Shown piece by piece: positions 26,694 through 35,400 of a DNA stretch of 64,000 nucleotides; positions within the stretch are counted from its first letter, which is position 1, and every line of letters starts with the position of its first letter. The notes under the pieces were generated by a model. It was not told the origin of the DNA. It did not search any database and was given only the letters and a program-made list of their open reading frames with translations. The stretch is from CAZHGD01 sp964531735 (GTDB taxonomy: Bacteria > Armatimonadota > UBA10988). The DNA is taken from NCBI GenBank assembly GCA_964531735.1, contig CAZHGD010000004.1, positions 51,979-115,978 of the forward strand, given 5' to 3'. The translations under genes and the position numbers were made by a program.

Positions 26694-27974
26694 TCAGTCC
26701 GCCGCGACCGCCGCCGCCTGCTCCACCAGCGCCTCGAACTCGCCGCGGAAGTGCCGCAGGCCGCCTTGCAGCGCCCAGGCCGCCGCGATCCCGAGCGGGC
26801 AGAAGCTGTTCTTCTCCATCGCCTCGGCCACGTCGGTCAGGATCTGCAGATCGCTGGCTCGGCCGTGCCCATCCAGCATCCGGCGGAGGATCTTCACCGT
26901 CCACGGGTTGCCCTCGCGGCACGGCGTACACTTGCCGCAGCTCTCGTGGGCGTAGAACTTGGCGATGCGCCAGATCACCTCGGGTATGCGCGTGGTCTCG
27001 TCCATGACGATCACCGCGCCGCTGCCTGGCTGGCTGCCCGCCGCGCGAATGCTCTCGAACGATGTGTCCGTCTTCAGGATCACGTCCTTCGGCAGCATCG
27101 GCATCGACGAGCCGCCCGGAATCACCGCCTTCAGGTCGCGATCGTGGCGGATGCCGCCGCACAGACCGTAGATGACCTCTTCAAACGGCGTGCCGTTCTC
27201 CACCTCGTAGATGCCCGGCCGCTTGACGTGGCCGCTCACCGACAGAATGCGCGGGCCCGGTGACTTGCTCTCCGGCGCCAGGCTGATGCCGGCGAACCAG
27301 GCGGCGCCGTGCTTCACGATGTGCGGAATCGACGAGATGGTCTGGACGTTGTTGACAATCGTCGGCGCGGCGTAGAGACCGGCCACCGCCGGGAACGGCG
27401 GCTTCTGGCGCGGCTGGCCCTTGTCGCCTTCCAGCGACGACAGCAACGCGGTCTCCTCACCACAGATGTACGCCCCGGCGCCACGGTGCACGGTGATGGT
27501 CAGCGCGAAGTCGTGGCCCGCCACCGTCTGGCCCAGCAGGCCCGCGGCCTCGGCCTCACCGATGGCCTGCATCAGCCGCTGATAGGGCTCGAGGTACTCG
27601 CCGCGGATGTAGACGAAGGCGTGATGCGCGCCGATGGCGTAGCAGGTGCAGATGATGCCTTCGACCAGTTGGTGCGACAGCCGCTCGATCAGCCGCCGGT
27701 CGTGGCAGGTGCCCGGCTCGGATTCGTCGGCGTTCACCACCAGGTAGGTCGGCTTGCCGGTGCCCTTGGCCAGGAAGCTCCACTTCATGCCGGTCGGGAA
27801 GCCGGCGCCGCCGCGGCCGCAGAGGTTCGACGCCTTGACCTCGTCGATCCACTCGGCCGGCTGCCGCGCGAAGAGCGTGTCCAGGCTGGCATAGCCGCCG
27901 TGCGCGCGGTAGGTCTCCAGGGACCAGATGCCGTCGACGTCATAGTGTTCGAGCAGGACCTTGCGTTCAGCCAT
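26694..27974 (-). CDS. nuoF: NADH-quinone oxidoreductase (complex I) subunit F, NADH/FMN-binding
   Basis: Accepts electrons from NADH on FMN and passes them to the N3 4Fe-4S cluster in the peripheral arm. 426 aa. NADH/FMN loops CGRGGAGFPTGMKWSF and GAGAYICGEETALLSSLEG are present; the N3 cysteines are in ESCGKCTPCREG and SFCPLG. It overlaps nuoE by 8 bases. No nuoG follows: the next gene is marC after 152 bases, so the rest of complex I must be encoded elsewhere. Confidence 0.97.
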   Translation of the reverse strand: MAERKVLLEHYDVDGIWSLETYRAHGGYASLDTLFARQPAEWIDEVKASNLCGRGGAGFPTGMKWSFLAKGTGKPTYLVVNADESEPGTCHDRRLIERLSHQLVEGIICTCYAIGAHHAFVYIRGEYLEPYQRLMQAIGEAEAAGLLGQTVAGHDFALTITVHRGAGAYICGEETALLSSLEGDKGQPRQKPPFPAVAGLYAAPTIVNNVQTISSIPHIVKHGAAWFAGISLAPESKSPGPRILSVSGHVKRPGIYEVENGTPFEEVIYGLCGGIRHDRDLKAVIPGGSSMPMLPKDVILKTDTSFESIRAAGSQPGSGAVIVMDETTRIPEVIWRIAKFYAHESCGKCTPCREGNPWTVKILRRMLDGHGRASDLQILTDVAEAMEKNSFCPLGIAAAWALQGGLRHFRGEFEALVEQAAAVAAD

Positions 27975-28461
27975 CGCGGCCGTCCTTCAGCAGTTCGTCG
28001 AGGATCTCGTCCACCAGCTCGACGGTCAGATGTTCTGCAAACCGGTAGTTGACCTGCATCGCCGGCGCGCTGGCGCAGGCGCCGAGGCACTCCTGCTCAC
28101 GCAGCGTGATGCGGCCGTCGGGTGTGGTCTGACCCACCTTGATGCCCAGGCGGCGCTCCAGGTGGCCGACGATGTCGTAGGCGCCCATGAGCTGGCAGCT
28201 CAGGCAGGTACACACATCCAGGATGTGCTGCCCGTGCGTCTGCTGCTCATACATCGTGTAGAACGTGGCCACGGCCGCCACGTGCACCGGCGCCAGGCGC
28301 AGCAGCTCGGCGACCTCCTGCAACACCGCCGGCGAGAGGTGGCCCTGCTCGTCCTGGGCCACGTAGAGCGCCGGCATCACGGCCGACTTCTGCCGGCCGG
28401 CCGGGTACTGCGCGACCAGCTCGCGGATCTGCTCGCGGGCCGCCTCCGATAGCGTGTTCAT
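27967..28461 (-). CDS. nuoE: NADH-quinone oxidoreductase subunit E, 2Fe-2S protein
   Basis: 164 aa thioredoxin-like ferredoxin of the complex I NADH module. Ligands for the N1a 2Fe-2S cluster are C-x4-C in DVCTCLSCQLMG and C-x3-C in ECLGACASAP. A helical N-terminus (QIRELVAQYPAGRQKSAVMP) is typical. The ATG at 28461 is chosen; an in-frame GTG two codons upstream (28467) is possible, with neither having a strong ribosome site. It lies 24 bases after nuoD and overlaps nuoF. Confidence 0.95.
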   Translation of the reverse strand: MNTLSEAAREQIRELVAQYPAGRQKSAVMPALYVAQDEQGHLSPAVLQEVAELLRLAPVHVAAVATFYTMYEQQTHGQHILDVCTCLSCQLMGAYDIVGHLERRLGIKVGQTTPDGRITLREQECLGACASAPAMQVNYRFAEHLTVELVDEILDELLKDGRDG

Positions 28462-28485
28462 GGTCACTCACATCCCGTTTGAGCG

Positions 28486-29700
28486 TCAGCGGTCAATCTC
28501 GCCGAGCACGATATCGATACTACCGAGACAGGCCACCAGGTCGGCGATCATGTGGCCCTTGGCCATGGTCTCCAGCGCTTGCAGGTTGACGAAGCTCGGT
28601 GGCCGGACATGGACCCGCAACGGCTTGGCCGTGCCGTCCGAGACCACGTAGAAGCCGATCTCGCCCTTCGGCGCCTCGATCGGCACGTACGCCTCACCGG
28701 CCGGCGGCAGCAAGCCCTCGGTCCAGAACTTGAAGTGCCGGATCAGCGACTCCATCGACCAGGACAGCTCTTCTTTCGGCGGCGGCACGAAGTCGCGATG
28801 GTCGTCGTTGACCGGCGCGTCGTCCGGCAGCGCGGCCAGCTTGTCCAGCGCCTGGTTGATGATGCGGACCGACTGCCGGAGCTCGCGCACGCGCACCAGG
28901 TACCGGTCGTAGACATCGCCGTCGGCGCCGAGCGGCACCTCGAAGTCGAACTCGTCGTAGCCGCTGTACGGCGTCGCCTTGCGCACGTCGTAGTTGACGC
29001 CGGAGCCGCGCAGGCTGGGGCCGGTCAGGCACAGGTCGATGGCCTGCTCGGCGGTGAGCCGGCCGACGCCGCGGGTGCGCTCCAGGAAGATGGGATTCTC
29101 GGTCAACAGACCTTCGTAGTCGTCCACCCGGCGCGGGAGATCGGCGATGAACTCGTGGATGCCGCGGAGGCGGATCCCGTCGCGCGTGTAGCCGCGGTAG
29201 AACTCCGGCGGCACATCCTGCCGCAAACCGCCCGGCCGAATGTAGGTGGTCATCAGCCGGACGCCGCTGGCGATCTCGAACAGGTCGAGGATGGCCTCGC
29301 GTTCGCGGAGGCAGTAGAGAAACACCGTGGTGGCGCCCAGGTCCATGGCGTGGGTGCCCAGCCAGATGAGGTGCGACGAGATGCGCTGCAACTCGACCAG
29401 CAGGACGCGCAGGTAGCGGCCCTTGGCCGGCGGCGCGATGCCGCACAGGCGCTCGATGCTCAACACATAGGCGAGGTTGTTCGACAGCGGCGACAGGTAG
29501 TCCATGCGGTCGGTGACGGTGATGCCCTGGAGATAGCGCTGGTCCTCCAGCTCCTTCTCCATGCCGGTGTGCAGGTAACCCACGACCGGCCGGACCGCGC
29601 GGACCACTTCGCCTTCGAGATCGACGACCAGCCGCAGCACCCCGTGCGTGCTCGGGTGCTGCGGGCCCATGTTGATGGTCAGCAACTCAGAGGAGCGCAT
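28486..29700 (-). CDS. nuoD: NADH-quinone oxidoreductase subunit D (49 kDa type)
   Basis: 404 aa. It forms the quinone-binding chamber of complex I together with NuoB. Signature INMGPQHPSTHGVLRLVVDL at the start; LHTGMEKELEDQRYLQGIT carries the conserved His-Thr-Gly quinone-site motif, and GDVYDRYLVRVRELRQS and the C-terminal ACLGSIDIVLGEIDR are normal. The ATG at 29700 overlaps nuoC by 14 bases. Its obligate partner NuoB is not encoded between nuoA and nuoC here. Confidence 0.97.
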   Translation of the reverse strand: MRSSELLTINMGPQHPSTHGVLRLVVDLEGEVVRAVRPVVGYLHTGMEKELEDQRYLQGITVTDRMDYLSPLSNNLAYVLSIERLCGIAPPAKGRYLRVLLVELQRISSHLIWLGTHAMDLGATTVFLYCLREREAILDLFEIASGVRLMTTYIRPGGLRQDVPPEFYRGYTRDGIRLRGIHEFIADLPRRVDDYEGLLTENPIFLERTRGVGRLTAEQAIDLCLTGPSLRGSGVNYDVRKATPYSGYDEFDFEVPLGADGDVYDRYLVRVRELRQSVRIINQALDKLAALPDDAPVNDDHRDFVPPPKEELSWSMESLIRHFKFWTEGLLPPAGEAYVPIEAPKGEIGFYVVSDGTAKPLRVHVRPPSFVNLQALETMAKGHMIADLVACLGSIDIVLGEIDR

Positions 29701-30211
29701 CGGAGAATCGCTTTCGGTGCGGGATGTCGAAGTCGACCGGCTCATTGCCCAGCGCGTAGTCGCGGCGCAGCGGATGACCGGTGAAGCCCTCGGGCGTCAG
29801 GATGCGCGCCAGGTTCGGGTGACCCGCGAAGGGAATGCCGAACAGGTCGTAGACCTCGCGCTCCATGAAGTTGGCGCCGCTCCAGACTCCGGTCACGGTC
29901 GGCGCCGCCTGGCCCTCGGCCACCGCCGCCTTGACCCGCAGCCGCGCGCCGAGGCTCAGCGAGAAGACATGGTAGACGAGATCGAACCGCGGCTCGCGCG
30001 GCAGCCGGTCGACTGCGGTGACGTCGCTGAGCAGGCGGTAGGCCAACTCGGGCTCATCGCGCAGCCAGGTGAGCACAGCGGTCACGGCGTCCAGCGGCAC
30101 CAGCGCGGTCAGTTCGCCGCGGAACGGCTCCGCGAAGGTGATCTGCTCGCCGAACCGGGCTGCCAACTGCTCGCGCGTGCGCTGCAGAGCCTCGCTGAGA
30201 GTGTCGCTCAT
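29687..30211 (-). CDS. nuoC: NADH-quinone oxidoreductase subunit C (30 kDa type)
   Basis: 174 aa. Signature FDLVYHVFSLSLGARLRVKA and the C-terminal WSGANFMEREVYDLFGIPFA and RRDYALGNEPVDF are diagnostic. It is not fused to NuoD. The start codon shares one base with the nuoA stop (TGATG), so nuoA and nuoC are translationally coupled with no room for nuoB. Confidence 0.97.
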   Translation of the reverse strand: MSDTLSEALQRTREQLAARFGEQITFAEPFRGELTALVPLDAVTAVLTWLRDEPELAYRLLSDVTAVDRLPREPRFDLVYHVFSLSLGARLRVKAAVAEGQAAPTVTGVWSGANFMEREVYDLFGIPFAGHPNLARILTPEGFTGHPLRRDYALGNEPVDFDIPHRKRFSDALL

Positions 30212-30576
30212 CACTGCTCCCACTCGAACGCGCCGCGCTTCCAGACGTAGAGGTAGCCGACGAGCAGAATGGCCACGAACAGCAGCACCTCGACGAGCGC
30301 GAACCAGCCCATGCGGCCAAAGGCCGCCGCCCACGGGTAGAAGAAGACGATTTCGATGTCGAACAGGAGGAACAGCATCGCGGTGACGCCGAACTTGATG
30401 GACACCGGCCCCATGGCTTCCTGTTCGGGCAGGATGCCGCACTCGTAGGGTTGCAGCTTGCGCTCACTCGGCCGCCGCCGTCCCACCAGCGCCGTGGCCA
30501 CCGGCATCACCAGCGCCACCACCACCACGATCAGGGCGAGCATGACCAACGGCACGTACTCGGCGTACTCGTTCAC
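30211..30576 (-). CDS. nuoA: NADH-quinone oxidoreductase subunit A, membrane subunit
   Basis: 121 aa, three membrane helices. The conserved loop KLQPYECGILPEQEAMG, the quinone-site loop with Cys, and the acid-containing helix LFLLFDIEIVFFYPWA are intact. The start is a GTG at 30576, preceded by a GGTGG-type ribosome site and giving the family length; upstream in-frame starts would add 34 residues from the promoter region. First gene of the nuoACDEF run. Confidence 0.95.
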   Translation of the reverse strand: MNEYAEYVPLVMLALIVVVVALVMPVATALVGRRRPSERKLQPYECGILPEQEAMGPVSIKFGVTAMLFLLFDIEIVFFYPWAAAFGRMGWFALVEVLLFVAILLVGYLYVWKRGAFEWEQ

Positions 30577-30646
30577 GGGCCCACCAGCTCTTTCGCGAAG
30601 GCAGTATGGGACGCGGGCCGCCACCGGTCCGGTCCCCTGGCCAAGC

Positions 30647-30675
30647 ATCATACAACGCGCGGCCGGCAACCGCAA
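30647..30675 (-). promoter_or_regulatory. Candidate sigma70 promoter of the nuoACDEF operon
   Basis: Read leftward: TTGCGG, exactly 17 bases, TATGAT. The predicted transcript starts near 30640, about 64 bases before the nuoA GTG. It lies in the 180-base gap between nuoA and the stop of the next leftward gene, the only non-coding space upstream of the operon. Confidence 0.65.
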
Positions 30676-30756
30676 CACGAGCGGCGGCGGGGCGCGGATC
30701 CGGTCGGGCGGGGCGGGGCCCGGGGGTGCGGCGCGCGGCGCGGTCCACGGCCGCGG

Positions 30757-33192
30757 TCAGTCGAACCGCCAGACCACCAGGTTCCAGTAGCGCACTTGCG
30801 GCACCGTCACCGACGGCCAGGCGCCCGACGACACCGCCAGCGGCACCGCGCGCGGACCCGGCGGATCGGTAAGCTGGTCCGACTCGGCGGTCAGCAGCCA
30901 GGCGCGCACCTGGCGCTTGTCGGCGGGCGGCGCCACCGCCACCTTCACGCCCCGCACCGGCTCCGGCAGCCGCTCTTCGCGGTTGGTCTCCAGATCGGTG
31001 GTCACCGGCGGGTTGATCAGATGGACGATGCGGTACTCACTGCCACCGTCCATCAGCCGCCGCACGCTCTTCTCCCACCACAGCCGCTGCGGCGCGTCCA
31101 CCCGTGCCACCGTGGCTGCCGGCTCCACCCGCCGCATGGCCGGGTCGAACAGGAAGCGGCCGAAGCGCACCGCGAACTGCGCATAGTTGCCCGCCGGCAG
31201 GCACGAGTTGTAGTACGGCATGAACGGGTGGCCGTGCCCGGCCAGGCGGAAGATGGTGTCGTAGAGCCGGTCGGCCTGGTGCGTGCTGCCGTAGCGGTTC
31301 GGCCCATAGGGATGGTAGTGGCCGCCGCGGCGCGTCACCACCTCGGCGCTGTCGCACATCACCGCGTAATAGCGGTCCCAGGTGTGATACGGACTCTGCG
31401 GCTGCTGGTAATCGCTGGCCACTTCGTCGAGCATCCAGCCGCCGTCGCGACACAGCTCGTCGGTCATCGCCGGGTACGTCGCCGTCTCCTGCAGCGAGCC
31501 GTAGTTGGTGCCGAACACGTAGCCGGGCACGGCCTGGCGGATGCGGCGCTTGAACGCCTGCTGGTTGGCCACCGTCTGGGCCACCATTTCGTCAGGCGTC
31601 ATCGCCAACGGCGCACCGGAGAAGTCGTACAGCGTCCGGTAGTCGCCCCACAGCGTCCCGGTGTTCAGGTGGCCGCAGTCCCAGCGCAGCCCATCCCAGC
31701 CGAACATGCGCGCTGAGGCAATGACCTGGTCGGCAATCGCCTCGACCACCTCCGGCCGCCGGCAGTTGGCCGTGAAGTAGCCGACCATGGCAGTCGGTGA
31801 GTTGGCCGCCTTGGCCTGCGCCTCCCAGAAGGCGCGCAACCGCTGCCATTCGGCCGGCGTGCCCTGGAACCCGGGCGCGCTCGGGTCACCCTCGGCCCGA
31901 TAGCGCGCGCGGTCGAACCCGGCCAGCCACGCTCGCTGCCGCTGGATCTCGCCCACCGAGTAGGTGTCTGTGTCACCGCTCCGTTGGCTGTAGGCGAACC
32001 ACTCGGGGTGCCGGCGCATCGTGCGCAGCGCCGGCTCCCCGGTGGCCGCTGCGTTGAGGTAGCCGATCACCCCGATGCCGTGGCGGCGCAGCCCGCCGAT
32101 CAGCCGCTGGAGCACCCGCTTGCTGGTCAGCCACGCGCTCTGCGTGCCTCGGAACCAGAACGGCTCGTCCGGCGCCAGGCCGAACACGTCGCCCGGCGAC
32201 CAGGCGTAGACCTCACAGCACGTGGTGTACTCGGCCCGCGCCCAGTGGACGCCCTGGTCGATCTCGTCGTCCGACGGGCCGCAGTCGACCACCAGCCAGT
32301 GCCACGGGCCGTACCCCAGCGGCGGCTCGACATCACGGTTGCCGGCGTACACCGCGTAGGGACTATCGTGGACGCACAGGTACTCCTCGCGCCGATCCAG
32401 CACCTGTCCGGCCATCGCCACGGTGGCCGTGACGGCGTAGCCATAGCGGCCACTGAGCGCCGGCAGACGGACGGCGACTTCGCCTGCGGCACCGGCGGCC
32501 AGCGAGATCTCCTGGCCGGGCAGGGCCGCCGGGTCTTCGAGACCGCCGGTGAGCTGCACCCCGAGCGAGGCCGTCCGCGGTTGGTCGATCAGGTTGCGCA
32601 CGGTCACGCTGACCGTGCCCGCCTCACCTTCGCGGTAGCGCAGCTTGTTCGGCACCACCGCGGTGATCACCAGCGGCGGCAGATCGGCCAGGCGCGTGAG
32701 CTCGAACGCGTCGAGCCAGGCCGTCGGCTGCCCGCCCTGGCCGGTCCAGCGCAACCAGATCGTTGGCCGTCGCCGTGGTTCGGTCCAGTCGGTGGTCAGG
32801 ACGTAATCGGCGTAGCCGGTGCGCGGTGACAGGTACTGCGCATAGGCGACGCCGTGCGCGTAGTTCGTCAGCGGCTCGTCGCCCGGCGCCACGTCGACGC
32901 GCACCGCCCGACCGAGGCCCAGCGCGCCCTCGTAACGCAGACGCAGCCGCACGCGATAGCGGCCCGGCGTGGCCTGGTCCGGGAGCGGCAGACAGACCAT
33001 GTTGAACGCCGGCGCCCCTTCGGCCGGCACGCGCACCGCCTGGCCACCGGACGCCGCCGGATCGGCCACCACCAGCAGCGGCCCGTTCCGGGTCACCTCG
33101 GGCGCTTCGGCCTCGACGCGCCAGACCGTCTCGGCACGGCCCGCCGTCACCAGACCCAGCAGCACCAGCCACGCGCGCCAGGTGCGGCTCAT
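30757..33192 (-). CDS. Secreted TIM-barrel glycosidase-like protein with N-terminal CBM-like and Ig-like domains
   Basis: 811 aa with a signal peptide (WRAWLVLLGLVTAGRA). Residues about 22-165 look like a beta-sandwich carbohydrate-binding module. About 185-280 is an Ig/FN3-like stretch (VSVTVRNLIDQPRTASLGVQ). The barrel region has LIGGLRRHGIGVIGYLN, then SARMFGWDGLRWDCGHLNTG; the DGLRWD strand end suggests a catalytic or substrate-binding acid. A beta domain closes the protein. I cannot assign a GH family. The ATG overlaps the stop of the upstream gene (ATGA), so the two are an operon and probably act on the same material. Confidence 0.75.
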   Translation of the reverse strand: MSRTWRAWLVLLGLVTAGRAETVWRVEAEAPEVTRNGPLLVVADPAASGGQAVRVPAEGAPAFNMVCLPLPDQATPGRYRVRLRLRYEGALGLGRAVRVDVAPGDEPLTNYAHGVAYAQYLSPRTGYADYVLTTDWTEPRRRPTIWLRWTGQGGQPTAWLDAFELTRLADLPPLVITAVVPNKLRYREGEAGTVSVTVRNLIDQPRTASLGVQLTGGLEDPAALPGQEISLAAGAAGEVAVRLPALSGRYGYAVTATVAMAGQVLDRREEYLCVHDSPYAVYAGNRDVEPPLGYGPWHWLVVDCGPSDDEIDQGVHWARAEYTTCCEVYAWSPGDVFGLAPDEPFWFRGTQSAWLTSKRVLQRLIGGLRRHGIGVIGYLNAAATGEPALRTMRRHPEWFAYSQRSGDTDTYSVGEIQRQRAWLAGFDRARYRAEGDPSAPGFQGTPAEWQRLRAFWEAQAKAANSPTAMVGYFTANCRRPEVVEAIADQVIASARMFGWDGLRWDCGHLNTGTLWGDYRTLYDFSGAPLAMTPDEMVAQTVANQQAFKRRIRQAVPGYVFGTNYGSLQETATYPAMTDELCRDGGWMLDEVASDYQQPQSPYHTWDRYYAVMCDSAEVVTRRGGHYHPYGPNRYGSTHQADRLYDTIFRLAGHGHPFMPYYNSCLPAGNYAQFAVRFGRFLFDPAMRRVEPAATVARVDAPQRLWWEKSVRRLMDGGSEYRIVHLINPPVTTDLETNREERLPEPVRGVKVAVAPPADKRQVRAWLLTAESDQLTDPPGPRAVPLAVSSGAWPSVTVPQVRYWNLVVWRFD

Positions 33193-35063
33193 GGCTTGCC
33201 TCCCGCCGCCTCGGCGGCGCCGCCCAGCCAGGCGATCAGTCGCGCCAATGCCGTCGGCCACTCCGGCGCTTCGGTGAAGCTCTGCCGGTCGGCCCAGGGC
33301 GAGGCATAAGGCGTGCCGAGCACGCAGGCGACGCGGCCCTGCTGGTAGGTGCCGACCACCACCAGCGGCCGCTCGCCCGCGGTGACCGCCACCTGCCCGG
33401 CCGCCCGCGCGGTGACGCGGTGAACGTAAGGGCTGACCAGCCGCGCCGGCCAACTCGACCCGCCCAGTGGGCTGCCGGCCACGCCGCGCAACGAGCCCGG
33501 CTCGGACACCAGATCGGCGGGCTCCGGAGCCACGTCGACCGGCAGCAGCTCGTCGAGGAAGGTGCTGCGCAGTGAGCCGGCCCCGTAGGCGATCTTGCCG
33601 CCCAGAATCAGCAGGCCGCCGCCCTGGGCGACCAGCGTGCGCAAGCTGATGCGCCCGGCCGGACCCAGGCAGTCCACCGCCGCGTTGGCCAGGACCACCA
33701 ACCGGTACTGCCGCAGGTCACGGTGCTGCGCGGGGTAGCCGACGATGGCCGGCACCGCGTTGCCGTTGACCTCGTACGGCGCCCGCTGCAGGTCCCAGCC
33801 CGCGGCGGCCAGGGCCACCGGCAGCCGATACGCGTCGGCCAGCAGTCCCTCGACCACCAGCGCCTTCGGACGCGGTGTCGCCACCGGTGCCAGCTCGTCG
33901 CCCAGCAGTCCGGGCAGGCCGGGGTACCAGTTCAGCACGTCGGGATCACTGAACCGTTGCAGCCGCACCACCCGGATGTGGTCGAACTGCACTCGGCCCG
34001 GCGTCCCGCCAGTGAACAGCCGGAACGCCAGCCAGCCGCCGGCCGGCTTGGTCAGGTCGAACGCGAAGTCCTCGTAGCGGCCCGGCGTCCGGAAGTCGCG
34101 GCCACGCAGCGTGCGTGAGCCGCGCAGCCAGTCACCCGAGGACTCGGTGTCGAACACCACCAGCCGCGCGGCCGGGTCGGCGGGCGGCTGGACCAGCTTG
34201 AGGCGGCAGATGGCGCGGTACAGACCGGCGGGCTGCTCGCTCGTATACGGCGAGGCGAAGGCGCAGCCGTAGTTGGTGGCCGTATCGATCTGCAACGCCA
34301 GGCCGAGCAGCGACTCGGGATCGCGCACGCGGGCGGCGAAGGCCTTCTCCTCGCCCGCGACGCCGGGGGTGTAGAACCAGGCGGCGAGGCCGGGCAGATC
34401 GAGCACGGCCCGTCCGGCGACGGCCGACCAAGAGCGCCGGATAGCCTCGCTGGCTACCTGCGGCGGCGCATAGGGCCGCAGGCCGACATCGTCGAACCAG
34501 GCCGTCGACGGCCAGGTGATGGTCTCGCGCGAGTCGAGCTGCAGCATGAACTGCACGGCCGCGGTCCGGGCCGGCGCAACCAGCAGATGGTCATGGTACC
34601 GCCAGTCGCAGCTCGCGTACTCGTCGACCAGACACACGGTCTCCAGCACCTGAGCGCCGGCGTCGAGCCACTGCAGCAGGGCCACGGCCGCGCCGCCGCC
34701 ATAGCCGTTGGTTTTGGACAGGCCCTGGGCGCGGTAGCCGACGCGCGCATGGTAGGCCCGACCGGCCTGACACGGCACCGGCTGGCTGCGGACGGTGGCC
34801 GACGCCGGCGCGCGCGGCGTCTGCAAGCGGAGCGAGCGTTGCCCTTCGAGGCGCACGACATCATCGGCGGCCAGACTGCCCTGCTGGGCGCTGGCGGTCC
34901 AGCCGACCGGCCCGCGGGCGCCCGACCACCGCTCAAACCGACCCGCCGGCAGCAACTCGGCGCCGAGCACCGGCGCCGCCGTCTGCGCCGGAGCCCGCGC
35001 GCCGACGGCCAGCAGACACAGCGACAGCACGCCGAGTAGACGCCGCTTGCCCGGTCTGGTCAT
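33189..35063 (-). CDS. Secreted protein with CBM-like domains and a C-terminal glutamine-amidotransferase-like domain
   Basis: 624 aa. Signal peptide RRLLGVLSLCLLAVGARAPA. Two beta-rich regions follow: about 30-200, with GRFERWSGARGPVGWTASAQ in the style of CBM4/galactose-binding modules, and about 210-390. The last ~230 residues form a class I GATase-like flavodoxin fold (ALVVEGLLADAYRLPVALAA; YRLVVLANAAVDCLG; LVAQGGGLLILGGKIAYG), without a visible catalytic Cys, so more likely a binding or structural domain. GGGGAGG lies 10 bases before the ATG at 35063. The gene pairs with the TIM-barrel protein downstream (4-base overlap). Confidence 0.75.
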   Translation of the reverse strand: MTRPGKRRLLGVLSLCLLAVGARAPAQTAAPVLGAELLPAGRFERWSGARGPVGWTASAQQGSLAADDVVRLEGQRSLRLQTPRAPASATVRSQPVPCQAGRAYHARVGYRAQGLSKTNGYGGGAAVALLQWLDAGAQVLETVCLVDEYASCDWRYHDHLLVAPARTAAVQFMLQLDSRETITWPSTAWFDDVGLRPYAPPQVASEAIRRSWSAVAGRAVLDLPGLAAWFYTPGVAGEEKAFAARVRDPESLLGLALQIDTATNYGCAFASPYTSEQPAGLYRAICRLKLVQPPADPAARLVVFDTESSGDWLRGSRTLRGRDFRTPGRYEDFAFDLTKPAGGWLAFRLFTGGTPGRVQFDHIRVVRLQRFSDPDVLNWYPGLPGLLGDELAPVATPRPKALVVEGLLADAYRLPVALAAAGWDLQRAPYEVNGNAVPAIVGYPAQHRDLRQYRLVVLANAAVDCLGPAGRISLRTLVAQGGGLLILGGKIAYGAGSLRSTFLDELLPVDVAPEPADLVSEPGSLRGVAGSPLGGSSWPARLVSPYVHRVTARAAGQVAVTAGERPLVVVGTYQQGRVACVLGTPYASPWADRQSFTEAPEWPTALARLIAWLGGAAEAAGGKP

Positions 35064-35170
35064 GGCTGACGGCCTCCCCGCCGTATAGACCACGGTCGCG
35101 CGCCGGCACCACCACGCCAGCCCGCCACCGCAGCCGCCCGCCCACCGCCGCTGGGCCACCTCGCGCCGGC

Positions 35171-35200
35171 AGTATGCCCACCCGCCACCGCCGAAGTCAA
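35171..35200 (-). promoter_or_regulatory. Candidate promoter for the GATase-like/TIM-barrel gene pair
   Basis: Read leftward: TTGACT, 18 bases, CATACT. The leader to the ATG at 35063 would be about 100 bases. The -35 side abuts the repeat cluster beginning at 35211. Part of a recurring CATACT -10 pattern in this window. Confidence 0.5.
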
Positions 35201-35210
35201 GCGCCCCCAA

Positions 35211-35400
35211 AAACCAGGGACGTCACCCCTATTTCCGCGTCAAACCAGGTCCGCCACCCACATTCCCGCCAGCAGAACGGCCACACCGCTAAATATGGGT
35301 GACGTCCCTAATTGATGGTCGAGTGCCCCTAAAACCAGGGACGTCACCCATATTCTCGCCAGCCGAACGGCCGCAAAATATGGGTGGCGTCCCCAGTTTA
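35211..35400. repeat. Palindromic repeat cluster, family A (GGGACGTCACCC type)
   Basis: Two about 70-base units (35242-35313 and 35331-35400) are direct repeats of each other, sharing an inner CGCCAGC-GAACGGCC block. Each unit is itself an imperfect hairpin whose arms are versions of GGGACGTCACCCATATT and its complement. A third, half unit (CCAGGGACGTCACCC, from 35214) stands alone. The final arm contains the TAA stop of the leftward 433-aa gene. No coding sequence was seen in 35064-35397. Such palindromes resemble REP elements; no cognate REP-transposase gene is in this window. Confidence 0.75.
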
